Assembly: GCA_934045905.1 (NCBI GenBank)
Contig: OW203766.1
Coordinates: 17,540,309 to 17,604,308, forward strand
DNA from: Leuctra nigra
Lineage: Eukaryota; Arthropoda; Insecta; Plecoptera; Leuctridae
Reading direction: 5' to 3'
DNA length: 64,000 nucleotides
Part shown: in pieces, positions 21,001-34,769 of the stretch
Numbering within the stretch: the first letter of the stretch is position 1
How the letters are laid out: each line of letters opens with the position of its first letter
Program-made: the position numbers and the translations under genes
Notes under the pieces: generated by a model
The model's database searches: none
What the model was told of the DNA's origin: nothing
Seen by the model: the letters and a program-made list of their open reading frames with translations, nothing else

Positions 21001-22272
21001 AGAAAAAAACACTCCGTGTAAAAAAGGCAGCCAAGTCTCTTTACTTTAAAAAAATTCAACACCGAAAAGGAGTGATATCAAAAAAGGAGCCAAGTCAATG
21101 ACATTTCCAAATATTTAATCGTATCTTTGAAATAAAAGTATAAACACCGAGAAATACTTTACAAAAGGACTTGGCGCATCGTTTTTTTAAAGACATTTTT
21201 CTATTCATAAGCATGTGCCATTTATATACAACCGTCATTTTGAATGTTTAGAATAATAGGGAAACATCTTTCAATTAGGTACATATTATACATACCTTCT
21301 GTAAAATATTTTCTATATGAATATATACGCTATGAAACTTGTTGTCTATGCTTTCTATAAATATACACAATAGTTATCTTCGTAATATTGTTTCGTGGTG
21401 AATATAATTAAGTCTCATGCGTTATACCTTCTCATCATGTAACAATTTCTATTAATACACATTTTATAAAAATACATTTCACAAAGAAGACAGTCATATT
21501 GAATTTCTATTAAAAAATTTAACTTTATACACTTGACACTTCAAAAATATATAATTGTGTTCCATTAGTTAGTAATTATTTGACAACGTTTCATGATTTC
21601 CTTCAGTCAAGATCAAATTATGAAAAGATACCAGTCTAATATCGCCATATTAACAGTACTGCAAGAATATGTATGAGCCCACTTCCAATTGATATGAAGG
21701 GATGTGTGTTGTGAAAAATATCCGACCGAACCGGGGCACGAACTTGGGACCTCTCACTTGCCGGGCGAGAGCTCTACCAACTGAGCTACCCGATCGGACG
21801 GGCGGACATTAGACACACCACACTGATGAGGATCCTGACTCCTGACTCCATGGAAGTTTTCCAAAGAAACCTACATTCTCACCACTTCCAATTGTTATGT
21901 AATTCTTTCACCCTTATATTACTTATATATTACAGCATAAAATCATGCTTCTATCGCCATTGACAAAACTATAAAATAGTCATTACTAAAAGTAGCTTGA
22001 TTCATAGATTCTGGCTCTAATAGAAAGAGGAAAATGTACCTACTTGTAAATTTCTTTCCACTTTTAGGATAGAATGATGTCTTTAAAAAAACGATGCGCC
22101 AAGTCCTTTTGTAAAGTATTTCTCGGTGTTTATACTTTTATTTCAAAGATACGATTAAATATTTGGAAATGTCATTGACTTGGCTCCTTTTTTGATATCA
22201 CTCCTTTTCGGTGTTGAATTTTTTTAAAGTAAAGAGACTTGGCTGCCTTTTTTACACGGAGTGTTTTTTTCT
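21001..22272. mobile_element. Non-autonomous DNA transposon with ~195-bp TIRs (ACTCCGTGTAAAA)
   Basis: Left TIR is about 21001-21196 and right about 22077-22272. Both carry AACACTCCGTGTAAAAAA, GCCAAGTCTCTTxACTTTAA, AGTGATATCAAAAAAGGAGC, then GACTTGGCGCATCG toward the inside, in opposite orientation and nearly identical. The 880-bp interior has no transposase and carries a nested tRNA-Ala SINE. Related copies: 59709-60104 (short, intact), 38109-38400 (decayed), 25267-25310 (solitary end). Confidence 0.92.
21690..21835 (-). mobile_element. tRNA-Ala(GGC)-like SINE nested in the TIR transposon
   Basis: Minus strand: near-perfect A box TAGCTCAGTTGGTAGAG; anticodon stem CTCGC/GTGAG with loop CCGGCAA (anticodon GGC); B-box region GTTCGTGCC with a broken T stem. 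A wobble-rich 7-bp acceptor stem can be drawn. Position 33 is C, not U, and the T stem is mismatched, so this is a SINE head rather than a working tRNA gene. Confidence 0.8.
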
Positions 22273-22539
22273 GGGATAAGAAATATACATAAATAAATAC
22301 ACGATCCTTGACAAAACTATAAACAGTGAGAAATAATGAGTCGGTATTACCAAAGTTAAGTAAATATTGGACTAAATTGGCGGTACAGCCAATCAGATAG
22401 GTATACTGATTGAATTGAATCATTTAATCCGGTACAATTAAACTTGGTAATACCCAGGCCTAATACATTGTATATGGAAAGCATCGAAGAATCTTAGATG
22501 AAAACTGATATTGATTCATTTCAGGGTAGATTTGTTAGA

Positions 22540-22755
22540 TCCCCCCCCCCCCCCCCCTCAAACAAGTTGGTTCAAACAACACACTGGACTTGCACCCCAG
22601 AGGTCCTGGATTCGATCCCGCGATCGTCCTCCTGATTGAGGTTTCTTTAGGATTTCTTTAAGTCACGGGGCAAATGATAGGCCACGACCACCTCCTTCCT
22701 ACATTCCAACCCATTTTCATCATCGTCATTATCAAATTCCTGCGTCGCCATTAGC
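22540..22755 (+). mobile_element. tRNA-derived SINE copy with 5' poly(C)
   Basis: Poly(C) at 22541-22557, then a tRNA-like head with B-box GGATTCGATCCCGCG, then the SINE body (GGCCACGACCACCTCCTTCC, TCATCATCGTCATTATCAAA, CGTCGCCATTAG). Same body family as 18461-18755 in the opposite orientation. Confidence 0.75.
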
Positions 22756-22759
22756 ATAT

Positions 22760-24642
22760 GGTTCAGAACAGAATAAAATATATCACCTTGTCAAGCTTAG
22801 TCCACGAAGAGTCCCTATATTTGCAAAATGTATGGGAGGTAAATGTAATTGTGGATGTGGATGTAGAAATGAAGGAAATAATTGGAAAGGAAAAACGTAA
22901 ATATATTATTTTATTTGCTGCTGAAATGTTGATTTGCAGAATGCAGAAATAAATACCATTGCAATGTTGGCATTGACTGTATAATGTAATTTCAAGATAG
23001 AATAAGATTCTAAACTGATTTGAGAAATGAGACAACGTTGTGGGAAGACTGGCGCAGTCTAGCCACCGTCAGGATGGTTTTTGTGCCACACTTTCTGTGG
23101 TTTTCATTATCCAGCCCTCTGCGGTTTCCTCCAACTGTCTCCCCCCTCTTGGTCCAGGCAGCATCCAGCGAGGGTGGGCTCATCTGTCTGCTAGTGTCAT
23201 CAGACTAGGTGATGACAATGATCTGGGAAATACTGCTCAATGTCCAGACTTATCTAGACCATTTTGTTTGAAACATGACAGGGGCTTTTAGTGCAGAGCT
23301 TTACAATATTAGTGTAATACGTTTTCAACAAATTTCAATGCATTTGAAGTTATAAACTATATTCATATTCTTCCTTCAATTATAATTTTTAATATTGGAA
23401 GTAATTGGGTAATGTCCACCTATTTTTCCATTATCTTATCCGGATATTTTTCCGTCAAAACTATTTCTGCGTACCTATACTAAGGGTTGTTGTGAATTGA
23501 TTGAAATAATTCACACAAAAGGGCTTTCTGTGAAAGTATGCGATTTACAAGTTTCTATTTTGTTGTCAAAATCAAAAATCAAAACACACCCAACAACTTA
23601 AAAGCTGTATGGAAACGTATCGCAATAAATTGTGCTTTTCTTGGATTTAATTCTCCTTCTCAAAATATATACATTACCTAGTAAGTAATAACAAAGAGAT
23701 TGAACAAGACTGCATTAAAATTAGTTTTAATTGAGTTATTGCCTTGTACACGTTTCGCGTGAATTCGCTTTCTAAAGAGCACAAAATCAAATGTCCTCAT
23801 CTTTCTGATCCCAGCCAATCGATACTTATCTACATCATTTAAATGATGATTTCTTGATTTGTTCTAGAATTGTTGGAATGTAATTCCTGTAATACTTTGT
23901 CGGTAGAATCACCTATCAAAAGGTTGACGTTAGACTAAACAAAAGCACATCGCCATCCAGGCAGCAGGGCAACGTCTTCGAGGGTGGTCAATGAAAGGTT
24001 CAGTCCTAAAATAATATACAGCTGTACAGGTGACGAGGGCGTCTAAAAGCATTTCATATGAACTAACAGCTCGACATAATTCGACGCTATATACCTGTGA
24101 AACCATCAACGCACTCTAGGATAAACAAATAAATATAATTATGACTTTTTAAAATAGTAATAAACGTTGATGATAATCGTTTGGCTTGCATTTAGTTTGT
24201 CATCGGTGCTGGGATTTCGCTGCACAATAAACTGCATTTTGATGACGTTGTTGAGTGCATGTGTCGGGAAACTACAGGCTGTCATGTGTTCTTGTGTGTG
24301 TGGGGGGGGGGGGGGGGGGGGAGGGGGGATTGTAAACTTACACAAGTCTCGTAAAATTCGGCTAACATATTTCAACTTGCGGGATTTAACATGGCATTTA
24401 TTTACAAGTGTTTTGACGTGACGATCAAAATAACACTTTCAGTTCAACTCATCAAATTTTGGCGAGTAAATTTGGGGTTTTGTTAATGCTTTCTGAGACT
24501 GGGGAAGTGATGGAGAAGGATCAAGATGAGTAATATCTAGGATTGTTAAAATATTGGATTTTGGCTAAGTTTTAAAATTAAACCATATTGGAAAATATCA
24601 TGTGACATCATGACATGGTCACATGTGAAGTTTTACTGGCTC
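22760..24642. other. Gene-free DNA with a GC-rich block and poly(G)
   Basis: No exon recognised. 23040-23230 is GC-richer (CCTCTGCGGTTTCCTCCAAC) and may be an old SINE body. A poly(G) run lies at about 24302-24327. The rest is AT-rich. Confidence 0.45.
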
Positions 24643-24780
24643 TGGGGCCATGATTCACAAAAAGTATTATCTGCTATACGTACTATCTTTTGATTTGATA
24701 CCAAAAACACCATGTTAAATGAAAGATAAATGATAATACCAAAGATAGTACGAGGTAATACTTTTTGTGAATCTAGCCCC
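24643..24780. mobile_element. MITE, TIR GGGGCTxGATTCACAAAAAG
   Basis: Ends are inverted repeats of about 25 bp (ATTCACAAAAAGTATTA) with internal complementarity around ACTATCTTT. A second member with the same ends is at 50955-51099 in a UBE2J2 intron. Confidence 0.85.
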
Positions 24781-26237
24781 TGAAGTTCAAGTAGAAAATT
24801 GATTGCAGGTATGTTCAGTGCATGTTTTGGTACGTGACTTTACGTGTCTACGTGACGCGTCAATGCTTGCTCATTATTTTGAGTCTCGTCTTCACAGAAC
24901 AGAATTTTCAAAAATCAATGAGTAACATAACTAAGAACTGCCACTTGGAGTATGACCAGTGGTAAACCCTCAAGAGTTAAATGTGAATTTAATCGTAAAC
25001 TATAACCGTATTTAGAACTTTGAGGTCGTGCCAGAGGTCGTAATGTACTTCAGTGTGTGCCATTATTTAGTACAGTGAGGTAGAACTGTGCGTTCCTCAT
25101 ATGAAGAAAAATACTAAAAGAAAAACTTTTGAGAAACCTCGTTGTTCATTTGAATATTCCGTTAGTGCCTCATAAAATTTCTGATACAATTCATGGACAC
25201 GATAATTTGTAGTGATTTGGCAAAAAAATCAAAATTAAACTCATTGTTATTGGTTCTCCAAATAAACCCATACACAAATCACTCCGTGTAAAAGAAAACA
25301 GCAGCTGTCTCTAAAATACAAGTAGGTGCAAATGACCAAGATGTCAACCACCGTAAATAAATCAAAAAAATAGTTCGTCAAACCTCAACAAAGAAAACAC
25401 AATTATATATTACATATCCCAAAACGTATCTAAAGAAACTATGAGCTTGCAATTAAAGTCGCCCTCGCCAAAGAGCTTTCTAGACCACAAAACATAATTT
25501 ACACGTTTTCTTTCCGCGTTGAGCAATGCTTCCTTCCTTTCTCCCACAAATACTATTAATTGGCTTGTAAAAGATGACACCTCATAGCTTACAGTTGACT
25601 TTTAAAGTCGATTTCCTATTTTTAAATCTATTTAAGTGAATCTTTATGACATCTCCCCGTCAGGTTAGCTCCTAATGGATTATTTTTAGGTGTTTTTTGA
25701 GGGCGCTTGCAAGTTGGTGTAGCAGTAGATTCGGCAGACTGGAACTGCATGGTTGGTGGTAATAAAATCCGTCATTTCGTTGGCTACGGTTGAGCATCTC
25801 AAGAAGAGACTACCGTTTTACGTATCGTAATATAAATCGCAAAGTTAGAAAGTTACGGTTTGTCGTTATTATTAATGTTTTCCAAATGTGTGGTTCAAAG
25901 AGCGTTTCACACAAGAATTCAAATGATTAATAATGAACTGACAATGATGGATTTTTAAATAATTTTTCGTGAAAGATTTTCAAACCTTTGTGGAACGAAT
26001 TCTCTGATATTTTGTCGGAATAGTTTATCTTGACGTTTAATCAAATTTTAAAAAAGGTTGTCAATGTCAAGAAAGAAAATTTGTGTCTCAATTTTCACCT
26101 AATAACGCTAGAAATATAGCTTCCTTGCATGTATTTTATTTACAAAATAGCTGACGAAAAGGAATACAACGTTTACTTTGGCATAGGGCTGCATCAATTT
26201 CCATTGCATGCTTCTACATGATTTGGTACAAAATTAT
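24781..26237. other. Gene-free intergenic DNA
   Basis: AT-rich. The only recognised item is a single TIR end of the ACTCCGTGTAAAA transposon family at 25267-25310, without its partner. Confidence 0.45.
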
Positions 26238-26333
26238 CGAATCTTGGTGAAACGCAGGCGGTAAACCTGGTTTAGGAGCCTCTAAACCAGGTTTACCGCC
26301 TCTAACCCGGGTTTGGAATCTTGGTGAAATGCA
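26238..26333. repeat. Perfect 19-bp hairpin flanked by direct repeats
   Basis: Stem AGGCGGTAAACCTGGTTTA at 26256-26274 pairs with its exact complement ending at 26301, with an 8-base loop. The hairpin is bracketed by the direct repeat GAATCTTGGTGAAAxGCAG. Probably a very short MITE; a structured RNA is less likely. Confidence 0.75.
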
Positions 26334-26660
26334 GCCTTAATATACTGCCATAATCAAAAAGTACCATTTTTTCTGTTCTAATTTTTTTTTATTTATTTTT
26401 TTTGAAATGGGAGTTCTTAACATTTTTAATCAAATCCAAGTTTTATAGTAAAACACCTTACGATTAGCCCTCATATGAAGCCAATTAAAATATTAATACC
26501 CATCTTCAGACAATCAAGAAATAAATTATGTATGCCCTACTTTTATAGAATTTATACATAAATTCATCAATAAATCCTGCAAAGCCACATCGAGTTTCAA
26601 GCAATGAATTCACACTTATTAGTCGAAAAATAGTGAAATTTACTTTTTTTAAATCACCTC

Positions 26661-26855
26661 TTAAGCTCATTTACACGGTGCAATTTCTTGAACAACTTCT
26701 GTGTCACATTCCCATTTTTCATACAATTTTGTGTTTACACGACGCAACTTTCTGTCACAGAACTTAAAACATGTTCTAATTTCCATTCAAGAAGTGTGAC
26801 ACAGAAGTGTGGTACAGAAGTTGTACAAGAAATTGCACCGTGTAAATGGGGCTTT
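26661..26855. mobile_element. MITE, second copy of the CATTTACACGGTGC family
   Basis: Inverted ends of about 45 bp (CATTTACACGGTGC then AATTTCTTGxACAACTTCTG). Same family as 10981-11144, with a different centre that repeats the subterminal CTTCTGTGxCAC motif. Confidence 0.88.
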
Positions 26856-27059
26856 AGCATGTAGACACAAATTTAGCAATTTGTGTCAGTCCCAGTACTT
26901 TTTATGGCTAAATTTGAAGGAAATGGGATCAATCCAGGACAGTATTTAATATTTTTCTCTGAATGGACTGACGCCCTTTCTTGATAAGTGATTCAATTGT
27001 GTACTTCTATCTAATTCCAAGCAATGGAATGTTTGCATTTGAATGTGATGTTGTCAAGT

Positions 27060-27235
27060 ATCAGGAGCGAGGCAGACAGAAGGGAGTGTGATGTCCTCCC
27101 CGTGACGCCGCCGTCACATGCACAACTGTCACGTGACAACCGGAAGTCGGAGATGTCATTGAGAGCGCGGTCTTCCCTAGCGGACCCTCCTTGATCCCAT
27201 CCATTCCCGCTCGAATCATATTCATCCCTTCCAGT
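27060..27235. promoter_or_regulatory. GC-rich non-repetitive block upstream of twist
   Basis: Compositionally distinct from surrounding AT-rich DNA. Contains the E-box CACATG, TCACGTGA, CCGGAAGT and paired GTGACG/CGTCAC. It lies 1.2 kb upstream of the twist start codon. A proximal enhancer role is inference. Confidence 0.3.
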
Positions 27236-28049
27236 GTTGCCAGACCTCGTTCATATTCATGTGACTTTACAAGTCAATCGGCAATTCCAAGTTGAAGCCG
27301 TGATTTCAATGGATTTTGCGATATTGTTTGAGAGCTTTTGAAAACTTTTTCTGCATCATTAGGTTCATGAAAGTATTGAATTTCGAAATATGAAATCTAT
27401 CTGCATATTAGAAAAAATCTTCAAAACTTATGTAGTGTCAATCCTAAAATGAGTCAAGAAAATTGAGAAAATGTGGATGAGGCAACTAAACTAAAATCCT
27501 CTATGCTAAAATACAAAATATACAAAGTAAGAAAAGTTTTAAAAATTATATTTCGCATGGATTTCAAAATAAATTTATTGCTGATTGATGTGCAATGATT
27601 CATTCCAAATTATTGGTTCTCAGCACCTATTGAATGAGTTGTAGTAAGATGTTTTTGCTTCAAGCTTTGAATAACTTGTGCTCTACAATTTCAAATTCAA
27701 GAAAGCTTGAATGTGTCAAATGTACTTTTATGTGGGTACATAATTTGCAACTTATTTCAGAGAAAACAGCTTCAAAGAAACACAAAGTTCAAGCAAAAAT
27801 GAGTTAAGAAATGTTTGATATAATTTAAATTATGCAACTATTAATAATAGATTTAAAATAACATTCACATTAATTGTTCTTAATTCCAACTACATTTGAT
27901 AGTCAAAATTATTTATAATTCAGTTTCCAGATTTTGTTGATTCCACCAAAGATAATTTTTTCTCCCTCCCGACACCAAATCTTCTCGGTTACCCTCACCC
28001 CCTCACCACACTCACCCCACCGCGGGGGTGCAAGAGGGCCGAAGATTTA

Positions 28050-29791
<1,742 letters not shown>

Positions 29792-32620
29792 TCACTTGAC
29801 TGCATGGTGAGCTCTCTCTCTCTCTATCTCTCTCTCCCCCATTCCCTCTCTCGTTCTCTCATAGTGACAACAAAGACAATTATTTTATATGTATCAATTC
29901 ATCAACGTGCATTTGTCTCATTGGTTAGATTTTTCTTATTTAGACCTTATTCGTCGAATATTAGCGTGCAGCACATTTCAGTTTCGAATAAGAGTTATAA
30001 GAGCCCCTCAAATATTCTGTAAAAATTATTTCGTTCGGGTAAAATTACCTTTTAGTTGTGAATGAATGAGAACCTACTCACAGTCTCACAGAAAAAAACA
30101 TTTTATTATATTTTGTAGTATCACTACTTTTCAGTTTTCTCGTTGGCATAATTCCACAAGTTATTCATTGAAGAAGTCGAGGTTTTCGTAAAAGAGGTCG
30201 TACGTTTATAAATCCGATTATGTTCATGGTGAACCAATTCCGTCAAAAGATCACTTTCAGTTTATTCGGTTCTTGTTTCAATGACAAAAAACTACAAGGA
30301 TAAGAATCAGAGAAATGAAGCTGGCATCAAGCGGAAAATCACAATTTCAGAAGCTAGATTCTAGATAAGCTTTCAAATACTAAACGTTATTTAATTTATA
30401 CTCCACATTGGTCGGTTAGATCTTCTCAAAGGCAGCGTTGTTTGGCTTGGAAAACATTTCCTTGGCGCCGGAGATGCACCTTTTGATGTGGAATAGAGAA
30501 TTTCAAAGTTGAAATTAATAATATCAATAATAAACATGTCCAGATCCTGCCTTTGATCTGAACTTCAAAAGTTGCTATATTATAATGAGGTCTAACTTTT
30601 GAATCGTTTTGAAATGCTCGGTGAACTCATTGTTTTTATTGACACATTTCTTAGAGATGTTGTCATCTGTGAAACATCATGGACCCACCTAGGACTAGCA
30701 TTACATTACGATGACGATATGTTAGGGTAAAACATTCATTACAAATTATTATTTTTTCCAGTACGATAGGAATTGAGTTGACAAAAGTCGCAAAGGGACC
30801 TTCATGAGTCAATGTTGTATAGGGTTGAGCTGCCAATGTGTCAACATCGATGGTGTCTAAAGAACGATTTTTTATATAGCAATCTCCTGGCACAAAATTT
30901 GTAGTAAAGTTTTCAGGGAAACCACGTTTGCGTACGAAATTAATTGGGGGCTGGGGAAGGACCCATGGCCACTTTAGGTCCGGGCTGTACAGTCCGGAAA
31001 AACTTGATTTCAAAAATGAATTTCTAAGTCTAAGTATGCGTTTCGACTATATTTTTGGGAAATTTCATAAACATTGTGTTATTTTATTGCAAATTTATTT
31101 TAGCTAGGTGCTCGGTAAAATGTCAAACAATGGCTTGCGCGAGTCTCTACAAGGTTGGGTCTTATTAGTCCTCAAATTAATAATATTAACCTCTTTCGCA
31201 CTTAGCCATGTGTCATGTTTGTAGAAATAGCCCAATTCTCTTCATCAAAGATGCTCTATCATTAAGATTGCTGCAAGAGTCCTCAACACTACTACAAAAA
31301 GCTGTACTTTGTTACAATGGCTTCATATCGAAACTTTGTAGGAGGCCCCTGATTACTATACCATACACAAGGGCCCCTCACTCAATGCATTACCGATAAA
31401 GGTAATTACTGTTCCAATTACCCAAGTATTATTGCTCGGTTTTCCCCATGACCTAATACAAGCCTTGCACAAACAAGGTTTGTGGATTTTGTAATTTGTA
31501 AATTTTCTTTGCGCCTCTTTCTCACGGAAGAAGACGATGATGACGCTTTGAACTTCACAAAATATTTTTATGAACACTCATGTATATTTGTTCAAGTAAA
31601 AACATTCGTGTTTTTTACTCGAACGGGGTGTAATATCTTGTAAACGTTTTTTTCCCTACCAAGCCTTGGAATGATCTAAATATTCTCATCTTCATGCTCC
31701 GGTTTCAAGAATCTCGTTGTTTTTCACCTCTTGTGTGGGAAAAGAGATATAAACCCTTTGGGTATCTCGTAAACCCAGAGGTGAACCCGACACAGTCTCT
31801 GCAGATGCGGTTCCTCATTGTAAACACATTCATTAGACTCCATTTTCAACAGACTAAAGACTATCTGGACCATGTGGGAAAAGAATAGAATCCACACAAT
31901 AAGGCTCCATTCCTTGAGATATTTGCATCATCACTATCAAAATTAAGTCCAATAATGCTCAAACGATTGACATTATAGTTGAACAGTAAATCCACATATT
32001 ATATATTTCAAGTAAATGAGGCCTTTTATGTTGCTTCGAACAACGTTTTCTTGTGATACAAATACAAAGAACAGCTGAGGTGCCATGCATATCTGTGGAG
32101 AGATATGAATTTAGTATGTAGAAGAACGTTATCTGACCGATTCTTTATCTTTCAAAAGATTTTTCAATAGTAGACACAGCTCAAATATGCTAGGGCCAGA
32201 TCAAAATGCAATTAATCAGATATCAATAACGGTGGACATTTTAATTTTGATAAGTTTGAAGGTGTGGAAAAGTAATTTTTCCCATGAATTAGAATGTGAA
32301 AAACTAAAAAGTATGAATAGTGTGATACCCAGGGCATCGAACCCGATCGTTTACGGGTTCTGGAATTCGGGTTACGTGTTCGGGTTCAGGTTCGGGTTCG
32401 ATCCCCTGGTGATACCCTGGTTCGAGTCCAAGTCATCCCGACATTCCACGTGCAACAATGTCGCAACTGCAAGGCGCGATCATGTGTCCCACGCTATTCA
32501 TTATACACATCTGAGTGACAGAACAGCTGTGTGAAATCGTCCTGCCAACATTGTCATGTCGCTCACATTTAGAGGGGTCACTTTTTATGAGAAACTAACT
32601 GAAATCTCTTTTTGTTCCAG
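29792..32620. other. Probable 3'UTR intron of twist
   Basis: A donor TGCATG/GTGAGC lies 15 bases after the twist stop, and an acceptor TTTTTGTTCCAG ends at 32620. The 2.8 kb between contain a (CT)n tract at ~29813-29860, no recognisable gene, and a repeat at 32329-32440. Splicing here is inferred from site quality. Confidence 0.4.
32329..32440. repeat. Imperfect palindrome with CGGGTTCGGGTTC repeats
   Basis: Left arm TGATACCCAGGGCATCGAAC and right arm GGGTTCGATCCCCTGGTGAT are inverted; the centre repeats CGGGTTC with variations. May be a tRNA-derived or foldback element; no family identified. Confidence 0.6.
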
Positions 32621-32965
32621 AATCGTAGACGAGTGCGTCATTGGAGATTTCAGACTCTGAAAATTAAAACAATGAAAAGTGTCAAGTGTTGAAAGTGTAA
32701 ATATATCATTAAGTATTGTTAAGAGTTGTATTGAAAGTGTATCGATTTGAAGACTTCAAGTGCCATATCAAGTGCCTTCGACAAGTATGTGTATACCATT
32801 GTTGTATTATTATAGTATTCCTTCCATTGGCTGAACTTCAAATTCTTCCAATTTGTCATACTTATCTATCATTTACTTTCTCAATGTATGAGTTTCTGCA
32901 GTCTCTCATGAAAATAATATGTATCTTCTTGATGACTTGCCAAAATAAAATATCAATTTTGTAAT
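32621..32965 (+). other. Possible last non-coding exon of twist (3'UTR) with poly(A) signal
   Basis: Begins after TTTTTGTTCCAG. It contains AATAAA at 32944-32949 followed by T-rich sequence, and no long ORF related to known proteins. Short ORFs inside look random. Confidence 0.4.
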
Positions 32966-33629
32966 AACAATTCAATCTTATTTATTTTGTTAGTCTATAA
33001 AACCCATAACAAGAACTTGAAATTCTGAAATTAGCAGCTACATTTATGAATCTATACTTCATCTAGCACATTTCAAATGTTCTTTTCAACACAAATAGGA
33101 TCAATAATATGAGTTTTTAATGTCTACTTTTATCCGAAATTCTTCAAGTATAATTTGGGTTTCATTCAATTTCCTTAATTTATTACATTCCAATATTTTC
33201 CCCCCTAATAACCATCCTGCCGCTTTGGTCCATTTTGTTTTAAATGAGTCACAAGGGACTCAAAACATTATCCATGTATAATTCAAGTTATCCAACAAAT
33301 ACCAAATAATATATCAACATTATTGCTTTGTTGTGATCTGAGCTTTTCAAACATGTCTGCCACCAGATCCTAATGAAATCTAATTAGATATTTCATTAAA
33401 GCGACTAAGTAGATGGATAAGTAAACCTCACCCAACTGACAAGAGGATTCCTTTGCACCGAGAAATACCACTTAATCATCAGTTCGTAGAAACGCCGCTG
33501 CCTCATGAAAAGCGCTCCTGTCTCCTCTTTGTGTAATGTTATTGGAAGACAAATTTATAAACCAACGAGATGAATAAGATTTGGCAGAGTATTTGGTGCT
33601 GACGTCACGCGGTGGCTCGTTGCGAGGAG
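32966..33629. other. AT-rich intergenic DNA
   Basis: No gene seen. The last 100 bases become GC-richer and include a CRE-like TGACGTCA at about 33600, just before a possible small exon. Confidence 0.4.
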
Positions 33630-33712
33630 ATGTATAGCTTCCGCAGCTGGAAAGGCGCCAGGGCAGGCGCCAGCGGGAGGAAGAGGGTGGCCCACCGGCT
33701 CAAGTGGAATAG
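33630..33712 (+). other. Possible first coding exon of an unidentified gene
   Basis: ATG at 33630 opens 27 codons with sense composition (MYSFRSWKGARAGASGRK, then VAHRLKWN) and ends at a strong donor AATAG/GTATGT. The block is GC-rich in AT-rich surroundings and preceded by TGACGTCA and an ATTTATAAA box about 75 bp upstream. No downstream partner exon was recognised. It could equally be a regulatory CpG-rich island. Confidence 0.25.
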
Positions 33713-33993
33713 GTATGTCTTGGGAAGATTTTATTAAATTGCAATAAAAATATAAAGTAATAAAACTTCAAAAAAATTATTTCCAAAACAATATGGCAAT
33801 ATAATGGCATTATAAGGCATGCCTTACTTCTTACAAAAGTAGATGCTATTCAATTAATTATGTTGGTAATTATTTTGGGTAGGTAATAGAAAACCTATAT
33901 TAAAAAGTTAAATTTCTTGGGTTTTAATAGGTTTTCACAATTTCTTACTTATTGTCAAAAATCCATGAAGCCAAAAAGCTAATTTTTATATTT

Positions 33994-34245
33994 TTTTCTG
34001 GGGCTTAACGTCGCACTATTCTGCAGCGAGGCTAATGGCGACGGATGAATGATTATTATGATGATGATGATTGGGAGATAATGGTGAAGAGTAGGTAAGG
34101 ATGGAAGGTGGGAAGAAGGCGATCGTGGCCTATTAGTAGGTTACCTTCCCAGCACTTGCCTGTCGACTGAGGGAATACCACGAAAAAAAACAGTCAGGAC
34201 TCAGGAAGGACGGCCGCGGGAATCGAGCCCGGGCCTCCGGAATAC
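33994..34245 (-). mobile_element. tRNA-derived SINE, second copy
   Basis: Close match to 18461-18700: GGCTTAACGTCGCACTATTC, GATGATGATGATTGGGAGAT, CCTGTCGACTGAGGGAA and the B-box complement GGGAATCGAGCCCGG. Truncated just beyond CTCCGGAATAC, so the A-box half of the head is lost. Confidence 0.85.
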
Positions 34246-34479
34246 TTTAATTGAAATATGACTGGCACTAATTTATTAAAACAAAAATGTATCTTTATAA
34301 AATGAAAGAAATACAATGGATTTATCCACGAGTCCATTCGTGTCCATGGATTCGATTCCATGGATTCTCAAAATAATATTCATACTACAATTTTAAATAA
34401 TATTACACAAGTTCACTGCCCACTGCCGCCTATATTTCTCATGACACTCGTGCGAGACAAGGAACTCACAGCCACCTAT

Positions 34480-34600
34480 ATGTGTGACAGACGAACATCA
34501 AGGTGGCAGTGACAGGGCGAATGTAGCAGTGACATTGTGACAGCGAGTTGGGAGCCAAACTGTCTGTCACAGTCGGTCACGGCTGACCAGGGACATCACC
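34480..34600. promoter_or_regulatory. Cluster of TGACAG/CTGTCA half-sites
   Basis: GTGACAG, CAGTGACAG, CAGTGACAT, GTGACAG, CTGTCTGTCAC and GGTCAC occur within ~120 bp, matching the Homothorax/TGIF core TGACA(G). Similar clustering at 36595-36680. Function is inferred. Confidence 0.3.
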
Positions 34601-34769
34601 AAGACAAAGATGTGTGATGACAGAAACGTTCATTCAGACCAAGGTCTATAGATTCACCACAAGATCGAGATGCCAATCCGATGTCGTTTTCTGTTCCAAC
34701 TTCTGCTAGGATAAAAAAAAAATATTTCGAAGTGAAGACTCTCTTTATTATTTCTTATTCATAGGTTGC

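Noticed and set aside
21720..21800. Functional tRNA-Ala gene
   Set aside because: Mismatched T stem, C at position 33, and flanks shared with another copy show a SINE.
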